A stretch of DNA of 64,000 bases from Candidatus Rokuibacteriota bacterium (GCA_003220225.1 QHRU01000037.1:58975-122974), one strand, 5' to 3'; shown: positions 45,822 through 54,876, counted from the stretch's first letter. Notes: generated from the letters alone by a model not told the origin. Translations and numbers: made by a program.

Positions 45822-48235
45822 GTCTTCTGCGCGTCCCGGATGAGGTGCCACAGACTGCTCGGCGTCATCGGAAGCTCGGTGATGCGCAGGCCGAGCGGGG
45901 CCAGCGCGTCGCTCACGGCGTTGGCGATGACGGCGGGCACGGTCATGGAGGACGACTCGCCGAGGCCCTTGGAGCCGAGCGGCGTCAGCGGCGAGGGCGA
46001 CACGACGTGCGCGATCTCGATCTCGGCCGGCGCCTCGGAGGCCGTCGGCACGAGGTAGTCCATGAAGGTGCCGGTGAGGAACTGGCCGTCCTCGTCGTAC
46101 TTCAGCTCCTCGTAGAGCGCGCCGCCGAGGCCGTGCAGCGCACCGCCGTAGATCTGCCCCTCGGCGATCATCGGATTGATGATCGTGCCCGCGTCGTGGA
46201 CGGTGACGTACTTGAGGATCCTGATCGCCGCCGTCTGGCGGTCGACCTCGACGGCCATGACCTCGGCGATGAAGCCGTAGGTGTTCGACGAGTTCACGCG
46301 GTCCTCGGCGTCGACGGCCTTGCTGACCGTGAAGCCGAACACGGCGGTCGCCTGCAGCCCCGGCTCCATGCCCTCGGGCAGCGACTCGGTGTTCCAGTGC
46401 GCGCGCCCGGCCAGGTCCTTGACCGAGTACGACGGGCCCTTGCCGGCGCGCGGCCGCACGGCGCCGTCGCGGAACTCGACGTCGGCGACCGGCCGCTCCA
46501 TCAGGTGGGCGGCGTAGTCGACGAGCTTGGCGCGCAGCTTCCGTGCGGCCAGGGCGACCGCGCTGGTGCCCACGGAGCCGAAGCGGCTCGAGTAGGTGCC
46601 CGACGAGATCGACCAGACGCGCGTGAACGTGTCCATCTCGTCGACGACGGTGACGTCGTCGGGCGTGAGCCCCAGCTCGTCGGCGACGATCTGCGCGACG
46701 ATCGTCTGGTGCCCCTGCCCCTGCGGCGTGGTGCCGAGGATCGCGGTGACGCGGCCGAGCGGATCGACCTTGATCGTCGCCGAGTCCACCGCGCCGGACT
46801 TCGGCAGGTACTCGGGCTTGGCGCGGAACTGGGGGTCGAGCGCGGTGGCGACGTAGCCCATGTTGGAGACGGAGGGATCCACCGCCAGCGCCACGCCGAT
46901 GCCGAACCAGCGCCCGGCCGCGCGCGCCTTGGCCTGCTCGCGCCGCAGCTCGTCGTAACGCGCGATGCCGATGGCCTTGTCCAGCGTCGCGGGATAATCG
47001 CCGCTGTCGTAGTAGCCACCCGTCGGCGTGCGATACGGGAATTGCTCCGGCCGGAGGAGATTGCGCCGGCGGAGCTCGACGGGGTCGAGGCCGAGCTTCT
47101 CCGCGAGGCGGTCCATCATGCCTTCGGTCTCGAAGTAGAGGTGGCCGCACGCGTAGCCGCGGTTGGGTCCGGTGAGGCTCTTGTTGGTCATCACCACAGA
47201 AGCATCGACTTCGAGATGCTGAAAACGGTAAGGACCAACGAAATTACCGGTCGGACGAAAACTGCAACCCGGCTCGGGACTGCGGATGTAGCCGCCGACG
47301 TTGTCCAGCCACTTGAAGCGCATGCCGAGCACGGTGCCGTCCGTCTTCGCCGCCACCTCGCGGTACGCGATGCGGTCGGTGCCGCTCGACGAGGCGAGGA
47401 GATGCTCGCGGCGGTCCTCGATCCACTTCACGGGCACGCCGGCGTGCTTCGACGCCAGCGCGATCAGCGCGATGTAGGGGTAGATGCTCGTCTTGATCCC
47501 GAACGAGCCGCCGATGTCGGGCGGCACGATGAAGCGCAGCTTGTTCTCGGCCAGCCCCAGCACGCGCGCGGTGAGCGGGTGCATGATGAACGGCCCCATG
47601 AAGTTGGACCAGACGGTGCAGACGCCGTCGAGCTCCCATCGCGCGATGATGCCGTACGTCTCGATGGGGGTGGAGCCGTACTTCGGGAAGCGGAAGCGCT
47701 CGCGCAGCACGACCTCGGCCTCGCGGAAGGCGCGGTCCGGATCGCCGTAGACGAGGCGGCGGTGACCGGCGAGATTCGTGCCGGCCTTCTCGTGGAGCAC
47801 GGGGGCGTCGGGCTCGAGCGCCTTCTCGGGATCGATCACGGCGGGCAGCGGCTCGTACGCGACCTCCACCAGCTCCGCCGCGTCCTCCGCCAGATAGCGG
47901 TCGCGCGCGACGACGACGGCCACAGGCTCGCCGACGAAGCGAGCCTTGTCGGTGGCGGCGCAGTAATAGTGGACGGGCGTGGTCACGCCGACCGCGAACG
48001 GCTTCGTCTCCTTCGCCACGTCCTCGCCGGTGATCACGGCCACCACGCCGTCGGCCGCGAGCGCCTTCGACACGTCGTAGCCGAGGATGCGCGCGTGGGC
48101 GTGGCGCGAGCGCACGATGGCCGCGTGGTGGACGTTGCCGACGGGCGGGTGGTCGTCGATGAACGTCCCGCGTCCGGTGAGGAGGCGGAAATCTTCCACG
48201 CGCTTGACGGATTTGCCGATCCAGCGCTCGCTCAT
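45818..48235 (-). CDS. Molybdenum hydroxylase large subunit (xanthine dehydrogenase family)
   Basis: Catalytic subunit of 805 residues that binds the molybdopterin cofactor. GGSFGIK is at 242-248 and the conserved general-base Glu760 lies in GSKGLGESSS. The loop that in true CO dehydrogenase reads AYxCSFR reads TGPNRGYACGH here (355-365), and the form II AYRGAGR is also absent, so it is not a CO dehydrogenase. The substrate is probably an N-heterocycle or aldehyde. No ribosome site precedes the ATG. Confidence 0.92.
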   Translation of the reverse strand: MSERWIGKSVKRVEDFRLLTGRGTFIDDHPPVGNVHHAAIVRSRHAHARILGYDVSKALAADGVVAVITGEDVAKETKPFAVGVTTPVHYYCAATDKARFVGEPVAVVVARDRYLAEDAAELVEVAYEPLPAVIDPEKALEPDAPVLHEKAGTNLAGHRRLVYGDPDRAFREAEVVLRERFRFPKYGSTPIETYGIIARWELDGVCTVWSNFMGPFIMHPLTARVLGLAENKLRFIVPPDIGGSFGIKTSIYPYIALIALASKHAGVPVKWIEDRREHLLASSSGTDRIAYREVAAKTDGTVLGMRFKWLDNVGGYIRSPEPGCSFRPTGNFVGPYRFQHLEVDASVVMTNKSLTGPNRGYACGHLYFETEGMMDRLAEKLGLDPVELRRRNLLRPEQFPYRTPTGGYYDSGDYPATLDKAIGIARYDELRREQAKARAAGRWFGIGVALAVDPSVSNMGYVATALDPQFRAKPEYLPKSGAVDSATIKVDPLGRVTAILGTTPQGQGHQTIVAQIVADELGLTPDDVTVVDEMDTFTRVWSISSGTYSSRFGSVGTSAVALAARKLRAKLVDYAAHLMERPVADVEFRDGAVRPRAGKGPSYSVKDLAGRAHWNTESLPEGMEPGLQATAVFGFTVSKAVDAEDRVNSSNTYGFIAEVMAVEVDRQTAAIRILKYVTVHDAGTIINPMIAEGQIYGGALHGLGGALYEELKYDEDGQFLTGTFMDYLVPTASEAPAEIEIAHVVSPSPLTPLGSKGLGESSSMTVPAVIANAVSDALAPLGLRITELPMTPSSLWHLIRDAQKT

Positions 48236-48247
48236 GGCAGGCGTCGC

Positions 48248-48277
48248 ACTCTAGGCAGGCGGGAATTGTCCTGTCAA
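48248..48277 (-). promoter_or_regulatory. Sigma70-type promoter of the molybdenum hydroxylase operon
   Basis: Minus strand TTGACA (48277-48272) and TAGAGT (48253-48248) are 18 bases apart. The predicted start near 48241 lies about six bases before the ATG at 48235, consistent with the missing ribosome site and a nearly leaderless mRNA. Confidence 0.45.
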
Positions 48278-48382
48278 GCCGCGCGCGCAGTGCCTTGACA
48301 TCGCTCGCTCGCGGGCCGATGCTCCCGCGGCGTCGGCAACCACGTGAAGTCGTCCCACCGCCGAGCCCGAAAGGGGGCACCC

Positions 48383-49159
48383 ATGAGGCTCCGCACACTT
48401 CCGCTCCTGCTCACGCTCGCGCTCCTTCTCGGCCCTCTGATCGTCGGCATCGCGTCGTCCGAGACGAAGGTCGGCTCCAACATCGACGTGCGGACGATCG
48501 TCGCGGTGAAGATCGCCGAGGTGGAAGCACAGAAGCTGCTGCCGCCAGGGTGGCAGGTCAATCCGATCGCGTCGGGACCGAATCAGGGCGCCACTCTGAC
48601 GATGACGTTCATCGACCAGCTCCTGAACCAGGATCCGGAGGGCAAGCCCGCGGCGGCGGCGAGCACCCGCACGCTCGCCTTCGGCGTGCCGGCGAAGAAC
48701 GCGACGACCGGCGCCGCCGGCAACAACGTCGTCCGCACGTTCACGACGAATCCCGCCGGGCCGCCAGGCGCCTACAAGGTCGGCAAGCTCGGCTCGATGC
48801 GGCTGGAGCAGTCCATCAAGGCGACAGACAACGAACCGGCGACGGTCTCCGAGCGCTGGGAAGTGCGCGACCAGTCGGGCGGGACCGTCACGCTCGCTCT
48901 GGAGTACACGCGCGCGCTACCGGCGCGGAACAAGGGCGAGTCGAAGGTGTATGGCGGGCCGGATCCGAACTTTTTTAGAATCTATCGGACGGACGCCGGC
49001 GCCGACGTACTCCGCAGCACGGCCACGGGCGTCGACCGGGTGAAGAAGGTCTCGCTGCGCGTGACGATCGCCGACCTCAAGAAGGCATTCGACGGCAGCG
49101 AGCAGATCGTGAGCATCACGGCGATCCCCTGGTACGTCCGCGAGGTGGCGCTGCCGTAA
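48383..49159 (+). CDS. Secreted protein of unknown function
   Basis: Protein of 258 residues with a signal peptide (about 1-25, ending near IASSETK) and a soluble beta-rich domain. KLLPPGWQVNPIASGPNQG and the C-terminal IPWYVREVALP are notable. There is a faint resemblance to acetoacetate-decarboxylase-like folds, too weak to assign. AAGGGGG eight bases before the ATG is a good ribosome site. A TTGACA at 48295 with a poor -10 may be its promoter. Confidence 0.72.
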   Translation: MRLRTLPLLLTLALLLGPLIVGIASSETKVGSNIDVRTIVAVKIAEVEAQKLLPPGWQVNPIASGPNQGATLTMTFIDQLLNQDPEGKPAAAASTRTLAFGVPAKNATTGAAGNNVVRTFTTNPAGPPGAYKVGKLGSMRLEQSIKATDNEPATVSERWEVRDQSGGTVTLALEYTRALPARNKGESKVYGGPDPNFFRIYRTDAGADVLRSTATGVDRVKKVSLRVTIADLKKAFDGSEQIVSITAIPWYVREVALP

Positions 49160-49162
49160 CGC
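49143..49162 (+). repeat. 20-base direct repeat, upstream copy (gene end)
   Basis: Covers the codons VALP, the TAA stop and three further bases of the secreted-protein gene. The second copy at 49246-49265 matches at 19 of 20 bases, the single change being CTG to CTA (synonymous). A G-rich palindromic element lies between. Confidence 0.7.
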
Positions 49163-49170
49163 AGTCCCGA

Positions 49171-49240
49171 GGAGCGCCCCGGGTTCCCCGGGCGCGACGA
49201 GCGTTGGGGGGTGTGGGGGGCCATCTCGGGGCCCCCCACG
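49171..49240. repeat. G-rich palindromic element, copy 2
   Basis: A GC-rich imperfect stem (49174-49195) and then a ten-pair stem GTGGGGGGCC/GGCCCCCCAC (49213-49222 with 49230-49239), joined by GAGCGTTGGGGG. Same layout as copies at 9298 and 59411. Lies between convergent genes. Confidence 0.75.
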
Positions 49241-49245
49241 CCAAC

Positions 49246-49265
49246 AGGTGGCGCTACCGTAACGC
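49246..49265 (+). repeat. 20-base direct repeat, downstream copy
   Basis: Near-identical echo of the end of the secreted-protein gene, including its TAA stop. It also overlaps the last codons of the converging amidohydrolase gene, whose stop is at 49254-49256. Confidence 0.65.
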
Positions 49266-50456
49266 CCGCTGGCCGGCGCCGCTCACCACGGCGCCGGTGA
49301 TCGTCGCCAGGCGCTTGGCGAGCGGCGTGTTGCGGCTCCGGCCCACCCGTACCTCGCCGTCGATGACCACGGCCGAGATGCCGGGGATGTCGCCGCGCGC
49401 GATCGCGGTCAGCGCGTCGGGCGCGAGCGACGCCGCCGGCGCGTCGCAGACGACGAGGTCGGCCGGCTGACCGACCTCGAGCGTGGCCGCGCCGGCGAGG
49501 CGAAAGGCGCGGGCGTTGTTGCCGGTGGCGAGCGCCAGCACGATCTCCGGCGCGAGGTCGCCGAGTGACGCCAGCTCGCACACGCTCTTGAGCACGCCCA
49601 TCGGCATCACCCCCGTGCCCGTCGGCGTATCGCTGGCCACGCACACGCGCGCCAGCGCGTCGGCCTCGCGGGCAAGGCGCAGGATGAACAGCGCCGATTT
49701 CAGGTTGCCCGCCTGCACGATCTGCAGCGCCATGTCGGTCTGGCGGACGATCGTTCGCAGCCCGTCCTCGTCGAGCGACGTCGTCCCGCCGTTGACGTGG
49801 CCGCAGACGTCGGGCCGCAGGTGCAGGAGCACGTCGTGGCTGATCGGGCTGGAGCCGGGGATCGAGTTGCCGCCGCTGTGGGACATGACGCAGAGGCCGT
49901 GCTTCTGCGCGCGGCGCACCTCCGGCTCGCCGTCGCGCGGGTGGGCGTAGCCACCGAAGCCGTACTTGGCGTGCCGCACGCCGTGCCTGGCCATCTCGGC
50001 GAAGTCCTCGTCGGTGAGGCCCGGCTCCAGCACGACCGAGCCCGCGTTGACCTTCATGCCGTTGGGATGGAAGTGCTCGAAGCACTTCGCGGCGGCGATG
50101 GCGAGCGCCTTCGATGCGGCGGGATCGTGCGGGCGCCCGGGCGCGTGCACGCCCTCCCCCGCCGAGACCACCGACGTGATCCCGCCGTGGACGTAGGAAT
50201 CCAGGAAGTCCACGGTCTTCTGGCGCGGCGTGTAGTCGCCGAGCACGACGTGGCAGTGGGAATCGACGAGGCCGGGAATGACCGTGGTGCCGCGACAGTC
50301 GATGACGACGTCGGCACGAGCGGCATGGGTCCGGGCGGCGGCGCCCAGCGCGGTGATCCGTCCGTTCTCTGCGAGCACCGACTCGGCATCGCCGCGCGGG
50401 GCCGCGAGCACACCCGTCGCCAACGCGCCGATGTTGACCAATCCGAGCGTGGGCAA
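49254..50456 (-). CDS. Amidohydrolase-family metal-dependent hydrolase
   Basis: TIM-barrel amidohydrolase of 400 residues. The metal-binding HxH is at His67 and His69 (PGLVDSHCHV). Further conserved segments are SHSGG, GHVNGG and ASDTPTGTG. The C-terminal composite domain ends in AVVIDGEVRVG. Substrate unknown; imidazolonepropionase- or enamidase-like enzymes have this shape. The best start is TTG at 50456, just after the stop of the flavin-dependent hydroxylase gene. Confidence 0.85.
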   Translation of the reverse strand: MPTLGLVNIGALATGVLAAPRGDAESVLAENGRITALGAAARTHAARADVVIDCRGTTVIPGLVDSHCHVVLGDYTPRQKTVDFLDSYVHGGITSVVSAGEGVHAPGRPHDPAASKALAIAAAKCFEHFHPNGMKVNAGSVVLEPGLTDEDFAEMARHGVRHAKYGFGGYAHPRDGEPEVRRAQKHGLCVMSHSGGNSIPGSSPISHDVLLHLRPDVCGHVNGGTTSLDEDGLRTIVRQTDMALQIVQAGNLKSALFILRLAREADALARVCVASDTPTGTGVMPMGVLKSVCELASLGDLAPEIVLALATGNNARAFRLAGAATLEVGQPADLVVCDAPAASLAPDALTAIARGDIPGISAVVIDGEVRVGRSRNTPLAKRLATITGAVVSGAGQRALR

Positions 50457-50458
50457 CG

Positions 50459-51901
50459 CTAGTACTCGCCGAGGCAACGGTCGACGGTCGCCTTCGCGCG
50501 TTGCCAATCGTAGGAGCGGAACATGCGGGTGTTCACGATCGGCTGCGCGGCGGAGTAGAACATCTCGTACTGCAGCTGGCGCCCGCCGAACTCGGTCCCC
50601 ACGAAGTCCCAGACGAGCTTCAGCAGCTTCACGCGCTCGCGGGCGCTCGCGGTCGCCCCGCGCATGAACTTCTCGAGATCCGCGCGCGTCTCCGGGCTGC
50701 TGAACGACGCCTCCGACGACGGCAATTGCTGGAAGGCGCCGCCGGCCAGCTCGCGGATCGCGCGGAGCATGTCCACGATCAGCCGACGCTGCAGGCTCAT
50801 GCCCGCGTAGACGTACTGCGGATGCGGCCGCGCGACCCCCTGGAGGATCAGCGGGTTGCGCTCGGCCGCCTGCACGAGCGCGTCGAAGGTCGCGCAGAGC
50901 GCGGCGATGTCGCCGCCGAGCGAGGCCTGGGCCTCCGGCTTGCTCGAAGCCGCGTGCACCTCCAGCAGCTTCAGGGCCAGCCCGGCCATGAACTCGAGCT
51001 TCACCGTGAAGCGCACCAGCGACTGGAAGTTGGCGAGCGTGTGCGACGGAGACTCGTGGAACTGCGCGTTCACGAGGTCGACGCTGCGATAGACGAAGAC
51101 CTGCTCCCACGGCACGAAGACGTCGTCGAACACGATCGTCGCGTCGACCTCGTCGAAGCGCGAGGAGAGCGGATAGTCGAAGACGCTCGTGGTCCCCTGC
51201 GCGTAGGGCCGGCGCGGGTAGACGCGGAGGCCGGGGGCGTTGACCGGGGTCACGAAGGACAGCGCGTAGTCCTCGTCGCCGGGAACGAGCGGGGTGATGT
51301 ACGAGATGAAGAGCCAGTCGGCCAGCACGGCGGAGGTCGTGATGCCCTGGGCGCCGCGCACGACGATGCCGCCGTCGCGCTCGGCGGCCACGCCCGGATA
51401 GAGGAACGGCGCCGGCTGCCGGTGCGCGGGCTGCGAGCGGTCGATCTGGAGCGGCACGATCCCGTAGGCGACGTACAGGTCCTCGTCGCGCGCGCGCTCG
51501 TAGAAGCGCACGACGTTGTCGCCGAAGCGCGTGCCGCCGCGGTCGAAGAGCTGGCGCCAGCCCGCGAACGCGCTCAGCACGCACGCGACGTGGTCGGGGG
51601 TGCGCCCCATGAGGCCGTAGGACGGCTCCGCCCACAGGCGGTGCGCCCGCCGCCGCGCGCCGAGGTCCTCCGCCGAGCGCGGCACGAGCCACATCGTGCT
51701 GTGACGGCGGCCGGTGGCCGGATCGACGTAGGTGGTGGCCGACTGCGCCTCGGGCGCGCGCGCCAGGTCCCACGTGTGGGCGACGCGCCGGATCGGCTCG
51801 GCGAAGGCGGGATGCTTGGTGACGTCGCCGACGCGCTCGCCGTCGAGGAACACCGCGCGTCCGTCGTCGAGGCTCGCGAGATAGTGGTCGCCGCTCCGCA
51901 T
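50459..51901 (-). CDS. 4-hydroxyphenylacetate 3-hydroxylase-family flavoprotein
   Basis: Acyl-CoA-dehydrogenase-fold enzyme of 480 residues of the HpaB/4-hydroxybutyryl-CoA dehydratase family. It has an N-terminal RSGDHYLASLDDGR, the central WLFISYITPLVPGDEDYA, FDDVFVPWEQVF and a helical C-terminus. It is probably a flavin-dependent monooxygenase or related enzyme needing reduced flavin from a reductase not seen here. With the downstream amidohydrolase it may form a small aromatic or heterocycle degradation unit. Confidence 0.88.
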   Translation of the reverse strand: MRSGDHYLASLDDGRAVFLDGERVGDVTKHPAFAEPIRRVAHTWDLARAPEAQSATTYVDPATGRRHSTMWLVPRSAEDLGARRRAHRLWAEPSYGLMGRTPDHVACVLSAFAGWRQLFDRGGTRFGDNVVRFYERARDEDLYVAYGIVPLQIDRSQPAHRQPAPFLYPGVAAERDGGIVVRGAQGITTSAVLADWLFISYITPLVPGDEDYALSFVTPVNAPGLRVYPRRPYAQGTTSVFDYPLSSRFDEVDATIVFDDVFVPWEQVFVYRSVDLVNAQFHESPSHTLANFQSLVRFTVKLEFMAGLALKLLEVHAASSKPEAQASLGGDIAALCATFDALVQAAERNPLILQGVARPHPQYVYAGMSLQRRLIVDMLRAIRELAGGAFQQLPSSEASFSSPETRADLEKFMRGATASARERVKLLKLVWDFVGTEFGGRQLQYEMFYSAAQPIVNTRMFRSYDWQRAKATVDRCLGEY

Positions 51902-51931
51902 CGCGGCAAACCTTGCCACACCCACCGCGTA

Positions 51932-52498
51932 ATGACAAACCGTTCCGCCGATGATAGGGTCTCGCCCGTCGTGGGCCGGCCGCCGCTCGTCGTCGTCTTC
52001 GTCGCCATTCTCGTCATCGCGCTCGGCGAGCTGGGCGGCGCCGTTCTCTCGCAGCTCCGACCGGCGACCGCGCGCTGGGCCGCCGCCCGCGTCGCCGCCA
52101 ATCCGCAGGCGCACGGGCTCACCGGCGCCGCCGAATACGACGAGACGGTGCGCGCGCAGGCCGTCTTCGCCACCGAGGCGGGGCTGTCGTTCTTCCACAC
52201 GCACGCCGAGGGCACCGGCCTCGTCCTCTTCTTCGCCGCGACGCTCGTCGCGAGCCTCGTCCGACGCCGGGCGACGCGCGCGGCGCTCTACGCGCTGCTG
52301 ACGATGGGCGCCCTGTTCCCGCTCGGCTATCTCGTCTACGCCTTCGCGGTGCTGCGGCTCGGCCGCGACGCCGGCGTCGAGTTCGCGGAGGCGTGGGTGC
52401 TCACGCCGCTCGGCTCGTCCGCGATCCTCGGCCTCATCGGCCTCGCCGTCGTCCTCGCGAGCCCACGCGGCGCACCGGAGGTTCCAGCGGGGCGTTAG
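51932..52498 (+). CDS. Four-helix membrane protein, paralogue 1 (FHTHAEG motif)
   Basis: Protein of 188 residues with about four membrane helices. Distinct signature residues are ELGGA in helix 1, ARWAAA, FFHTHAEG before helix 2, FPLGYLVY and EAWVLTPLGS. The next gene (52513) encodes a clear paralogue with all these features, so the conserved histidines and glutamate are likely functional, perhaps binding metal or haem. Family not recognised. It starts divergently from the hydroxylase gene and opens the Liv operon. Confidence 0.72.
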   Translation: MTNRSADDRVSPVVGRPPLVVVFVAILVIALGELGGAVLSQLRPATARWAAARVAANPQAHGLTGAAEYDETVRAQAVFATEAGLSFFHTHAEGTGLVLFFAATLVASLVRRRATRAALYALLTMGALFPLGYLVYAFAVLRLGRDAGVEFAEAWVLTPLGSSAILGLIGLAVVLASPRGAPEVPAGR

Positions 52499-52512
52499 CC
52501 CCGTTGGCGCCG

Positions 52513-53034
52513 ATGGAGTCGTGGAGGCTGCCGCCGCGCGCCGTCCTCCTGGCCGCCGTCCTGCTGCTCGTCACCGCCGAGATCGGCGGCGCCTCGATGT
52601 CGCGCTACAAGCTCGAGCTGGCGCGATGGGCCCGGACGGGAATGCTCGCCCACCCCGCCGTCCACGGCCTCGTGGGCGTGCGCGACGTGGACGAGCAGGC
52701 TCTGGACGAGGCGCTCTTCCGCTTCGACACCGGCCTGCGGCTCTTCCACATGCACGCGGAGGGCATGGCCCTCGTGGTCCTCGCCACCACGACGGTGGCC
52801 GCGACGCTGGCCCGGACGACCGTCACCCGGCGGGCGCTCATCGTCCTTCTCACCGTCGGCGGCGTCGGCTATCCTCTCGGCTACCTGATCTGGAGCGCGC
52901 TGATCCCGTCCTACGGCGTGGAGAGGGGCAAGGCCATCGCCGAGTGGCTGGTATGGATTCCGTTCGGCGGCGCGACGATCGTCGCGCTGCTGTGGCTGGC
53001 CGCGCTGACCGCCGCGCGCATGCTGCGGCGATGA
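52513..53034 (+). CDS. Four-helix membrane protein, paralogue 2 (FHMHAEG motif)
   Basis: Protein of 173 residues, paralogous to the previous gene: EIGGAS in helix 1, ARWAR, LFHMHAEG, YPLGYLIW and EWLVWIPFGG. The tandem duplicates lie 14 bases apart, and this one shares ATGA with the next gene, so all are co-transcribed. Function unknown. Confidence 0.75.
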   Translation: MESWRLPPRAVLLAAVLLLVTAEIGGASMSRYKLELARWARTGMLAHPAVHGLVGVRDVDEQALDEALFRFDTGLRLFHMHAEGMALVVLATTTVAATLARTTVTRRALIVLLTVGGVGYPLGYLIWSALIPSYGVERGKAIAEWLVWIPFGGATIVALLWLAALTAARMLRR

Positions 53035-53651
53035 CCCCGCTCCGCGCCGTCGCCCTCGCCGTGCTCGCGGTCGTCGCCGGCGTCGCGCCCGCGGCCGCCC
53101 ACCACACGGGCGTCTACGCGCCGAAAGACAACGCGATCAGCGCCAACTTCAAGCAGCTCAAGTTCTCGCTGCAGGCGGGCAGGTTCGACGTCGCGCTGCG
53201 CCTCTACGACGAGGGGGCGCTGCGCGCCGAGATGCGCGCCCGTGCCGCCGCGCTGCCCGCCGGGCTGGAAGCGCGCACGCGCGCGGCGCTGGCCGCACAC
53301 GACGCCGGCGAGGCCGAGCGCGGCCTGATGCTCTTCTTCGTCGCGCTCGCGCGGGACCTGGCGCGGGAGGCCGACCGGCGGCTCGCCGCCGGCGCCGCGG
53401 CGGCCGCCGTGGGTCCGCGCTTCCTCGAGGCGATCTGGCGCTACTACAACCTCGTGGACTTCGCCGTCGGCCAGCGCGACCCGCGCGCGTCGGTGGCGAT
53501 GCGTCTCGCGTACGACGACGCGGAGACCCTGACACGTCCGGCCGCGGCAGCGCCCGATCCCGCCCGGCTGCGCGCGTCGTTCGGTCGCATCGCGCAGATC
53601 CTGTCCGGCCTCATCGACACGACAACAACTCCCCAAAGGAGGGACTCATGA
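53031..53651 (+). CDS. Secreted helical protein of unknown function
   Basis: Protein of 206 residues with a signal peptide (about 1-22, ending AAAHH) and a helix-rich soluble domain (LKFSLQAGRFDVALRLYDEG, FLEAIWRYYNLVDFAVGQRDP). The mature N-terminus begins with two histidines. Start overlaps the paralogue-2 stop; end overlaps the Liv binding-protein start. Function unknown; context suggests a periplasmic helper of the transporter or membrane pair. Confidence 0.68.
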   Translation: MTPLRAVALAVLAVVAGVAPAAAHHTGVYAPKDNAISANFKQLKFSLQAGRFDVALRLYDEGALRAEMRARAAALPAGLEARTRAALAAHDAGEAERGLMLFFVALARDLAREADRRLAAGAAAAAVGPRFLEAIWRYYNLVDFAVGQRDPRASVAMRLAYDDAETLTRPAAAAPDPARLRASFGRIAQILSGLIDTTTTPQRRDS

Positions 53652-54868
53652 GACGAATGACCTGGCTCGTGGTGCTGGTGACGCTGGCCGTCGCCGGCAC
53701 GTGGATGGCCGCGCCCGCGCTCTCGCAGTCGAAGGTCGTCAAGATCGGCGACCTCGGCAGCAAGGTCGGCGTCTTCGAGGGCTACGGCAAGTACCAGACG
53801 ATGGGCATGCAGCTGGCCGTCGACGAGCTGAACGCCAGGGGCGGCGTGCTCGGCCACAAGGTCGAGATCGTCTCCGAGGACGACGAGACGAAGCCCGCGC
53901 CGGCCGTGCGCAAGGCGGAGAAGCTGATCCTCCAGGACGACGTCAAGCTGCTGGTGGGCGCGGTGTCGAGCGGCGCCACCATGGCCGTCATGGACGTCAC
54001 CAAGAAGCACAAGACGATCCACTGGAACTCGGTGTCGTGCGCCGAGTTCATGCGGACGACGAAGTTCCACAAGTACTACTTCAGCAACCAGCCCGACTCC
54101 CGCATGCAGGCGAACGGGCTCGCCAGGTACATCGTCGACAGGATGGGCAAGAAGGTCTACATCTTCTACACCGACTACGCGATGGGGCAGTCGGACGGCC
54201 GCCAGTTCAAGACCGCGCTCGAGAAGCTCGGCGGCGAGGTGGTCGGTGTGGCCGGCGCGCCGCTCGACACCAAGGACTTCAGCCCCTGGTTCGGCGCCAT
54301 CAACCAGTCGAACCCCGACGTGCTCTTCGTGGCCTTCGCCGGCACCGACTCCCTGCGGCTGATGACCCAGCTCCACTCCTTCGGCATGACGAAGAAGTAC
54401 AAGCTGGCGGGGATCGACTGCTTCCTGCTGCAACAGGATCTGCCGGCCATCGCCGAGCCGATGGAGGGGTTCGTGCAGCTGAACCACTTCTCCCCGCACA
54501 ACCCCGACAAGAACATGCAGGCGTACAACGAGCGGTTCAAGAAGAAGTTCGGCACCGACGCCAACATCGCGGCCGGCTCCTACGACGCCGTCCTCTTCTG
54601 GGCGGCCGCGGTCGAGAAGGCCAAGTCCTTCGATCCCGACAAGGTCGCCGACGCGCACGAGGGCATGTGCCGGGACAATACGCACATCGGCCGCCAGTGC
54701 ATCCGCAAGGAGGACCACCAGGTCGTCATGGACATGCACCTCTACCAGGTGAAGGGCGGCAAGAATCTCCCGATCGCCCGCATCGCCGGCAACGACTCGA
54801 TCGGCGAGGCGATGGTCGGCAAGGACCCGGTGGAAGGCTTCACGTGGGAGATCAAGAAGAAGAACTGA
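53648..54868 (+). CDS. Branched-chain amino acid-type ABC substrate-binding protein
   Basis: Periplasmic type I binding protein of 406 residues with a signal peptide (about 1-27). Features are GYGKYQTMGMQLAVDELNARGG, VGAVSSGATMAVMDV and the C-terminal EGFTWEIKKKN. Ligands of the family include branched-chain amino acids, amides, aromatic acids and urea; the ligand here is unknown. AAAGGAGGG precedes the ATG. It supplies the LivHMGF genes downstream, after a Nudix gene. Confidence 0.93.
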   Translation: MRRMTWLVVLVTLAVAGTWMAAPALSQSKVVKIGDLGSKVGVFEGYGKYQTMGMQLAVDELNARGGVLGHKVEIVSEDDETKPAPAVRKAEKLILQDDVKLLVGAVSSGATMAVMDVTKKHKTIHWNSVSCAEFMRTTKFHKYYFSNQPDSRMQANGLARYIVDRMGKKVYIFYTDYAMGQSDGRQFKTALEKLGGEVVGVAGAPLDTKDFSPWFGAINQSNPDVLFVAFAGTDSLRLMTQLHSFGMTKKYKLAGIDCFLLQQDLPAIAEPMEGFVQLNHFSPHNPDKNMQAYNERFKKKFGTDANIAAGSYDAVLFWAAAVEKAKSFDPDKVADAHEGMCRDNTHIGRQCIRKEDHQVVMDMHLYQVKGGKNLPIARIAGNDSIGEAMVGKDPVEGFTWEIKKKN

Positions 54869-54876
54869 TGCTCGCG

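Noticed and set aside
45818..48235. Aerobic CO dehydrogenase large subunit (CoxL)
   Set aside because: The AYxCSFR active-site loop of form I is absent, so only the wider xanthine dehydrogenase family is supported.
51901..51931. Sigma54 site GTGGCAAGGTTTGCC between the hydroxylase and membrane-protein genes
   Set aside because: Only eight bases separate GG and GC; RpoN promoters need ten.
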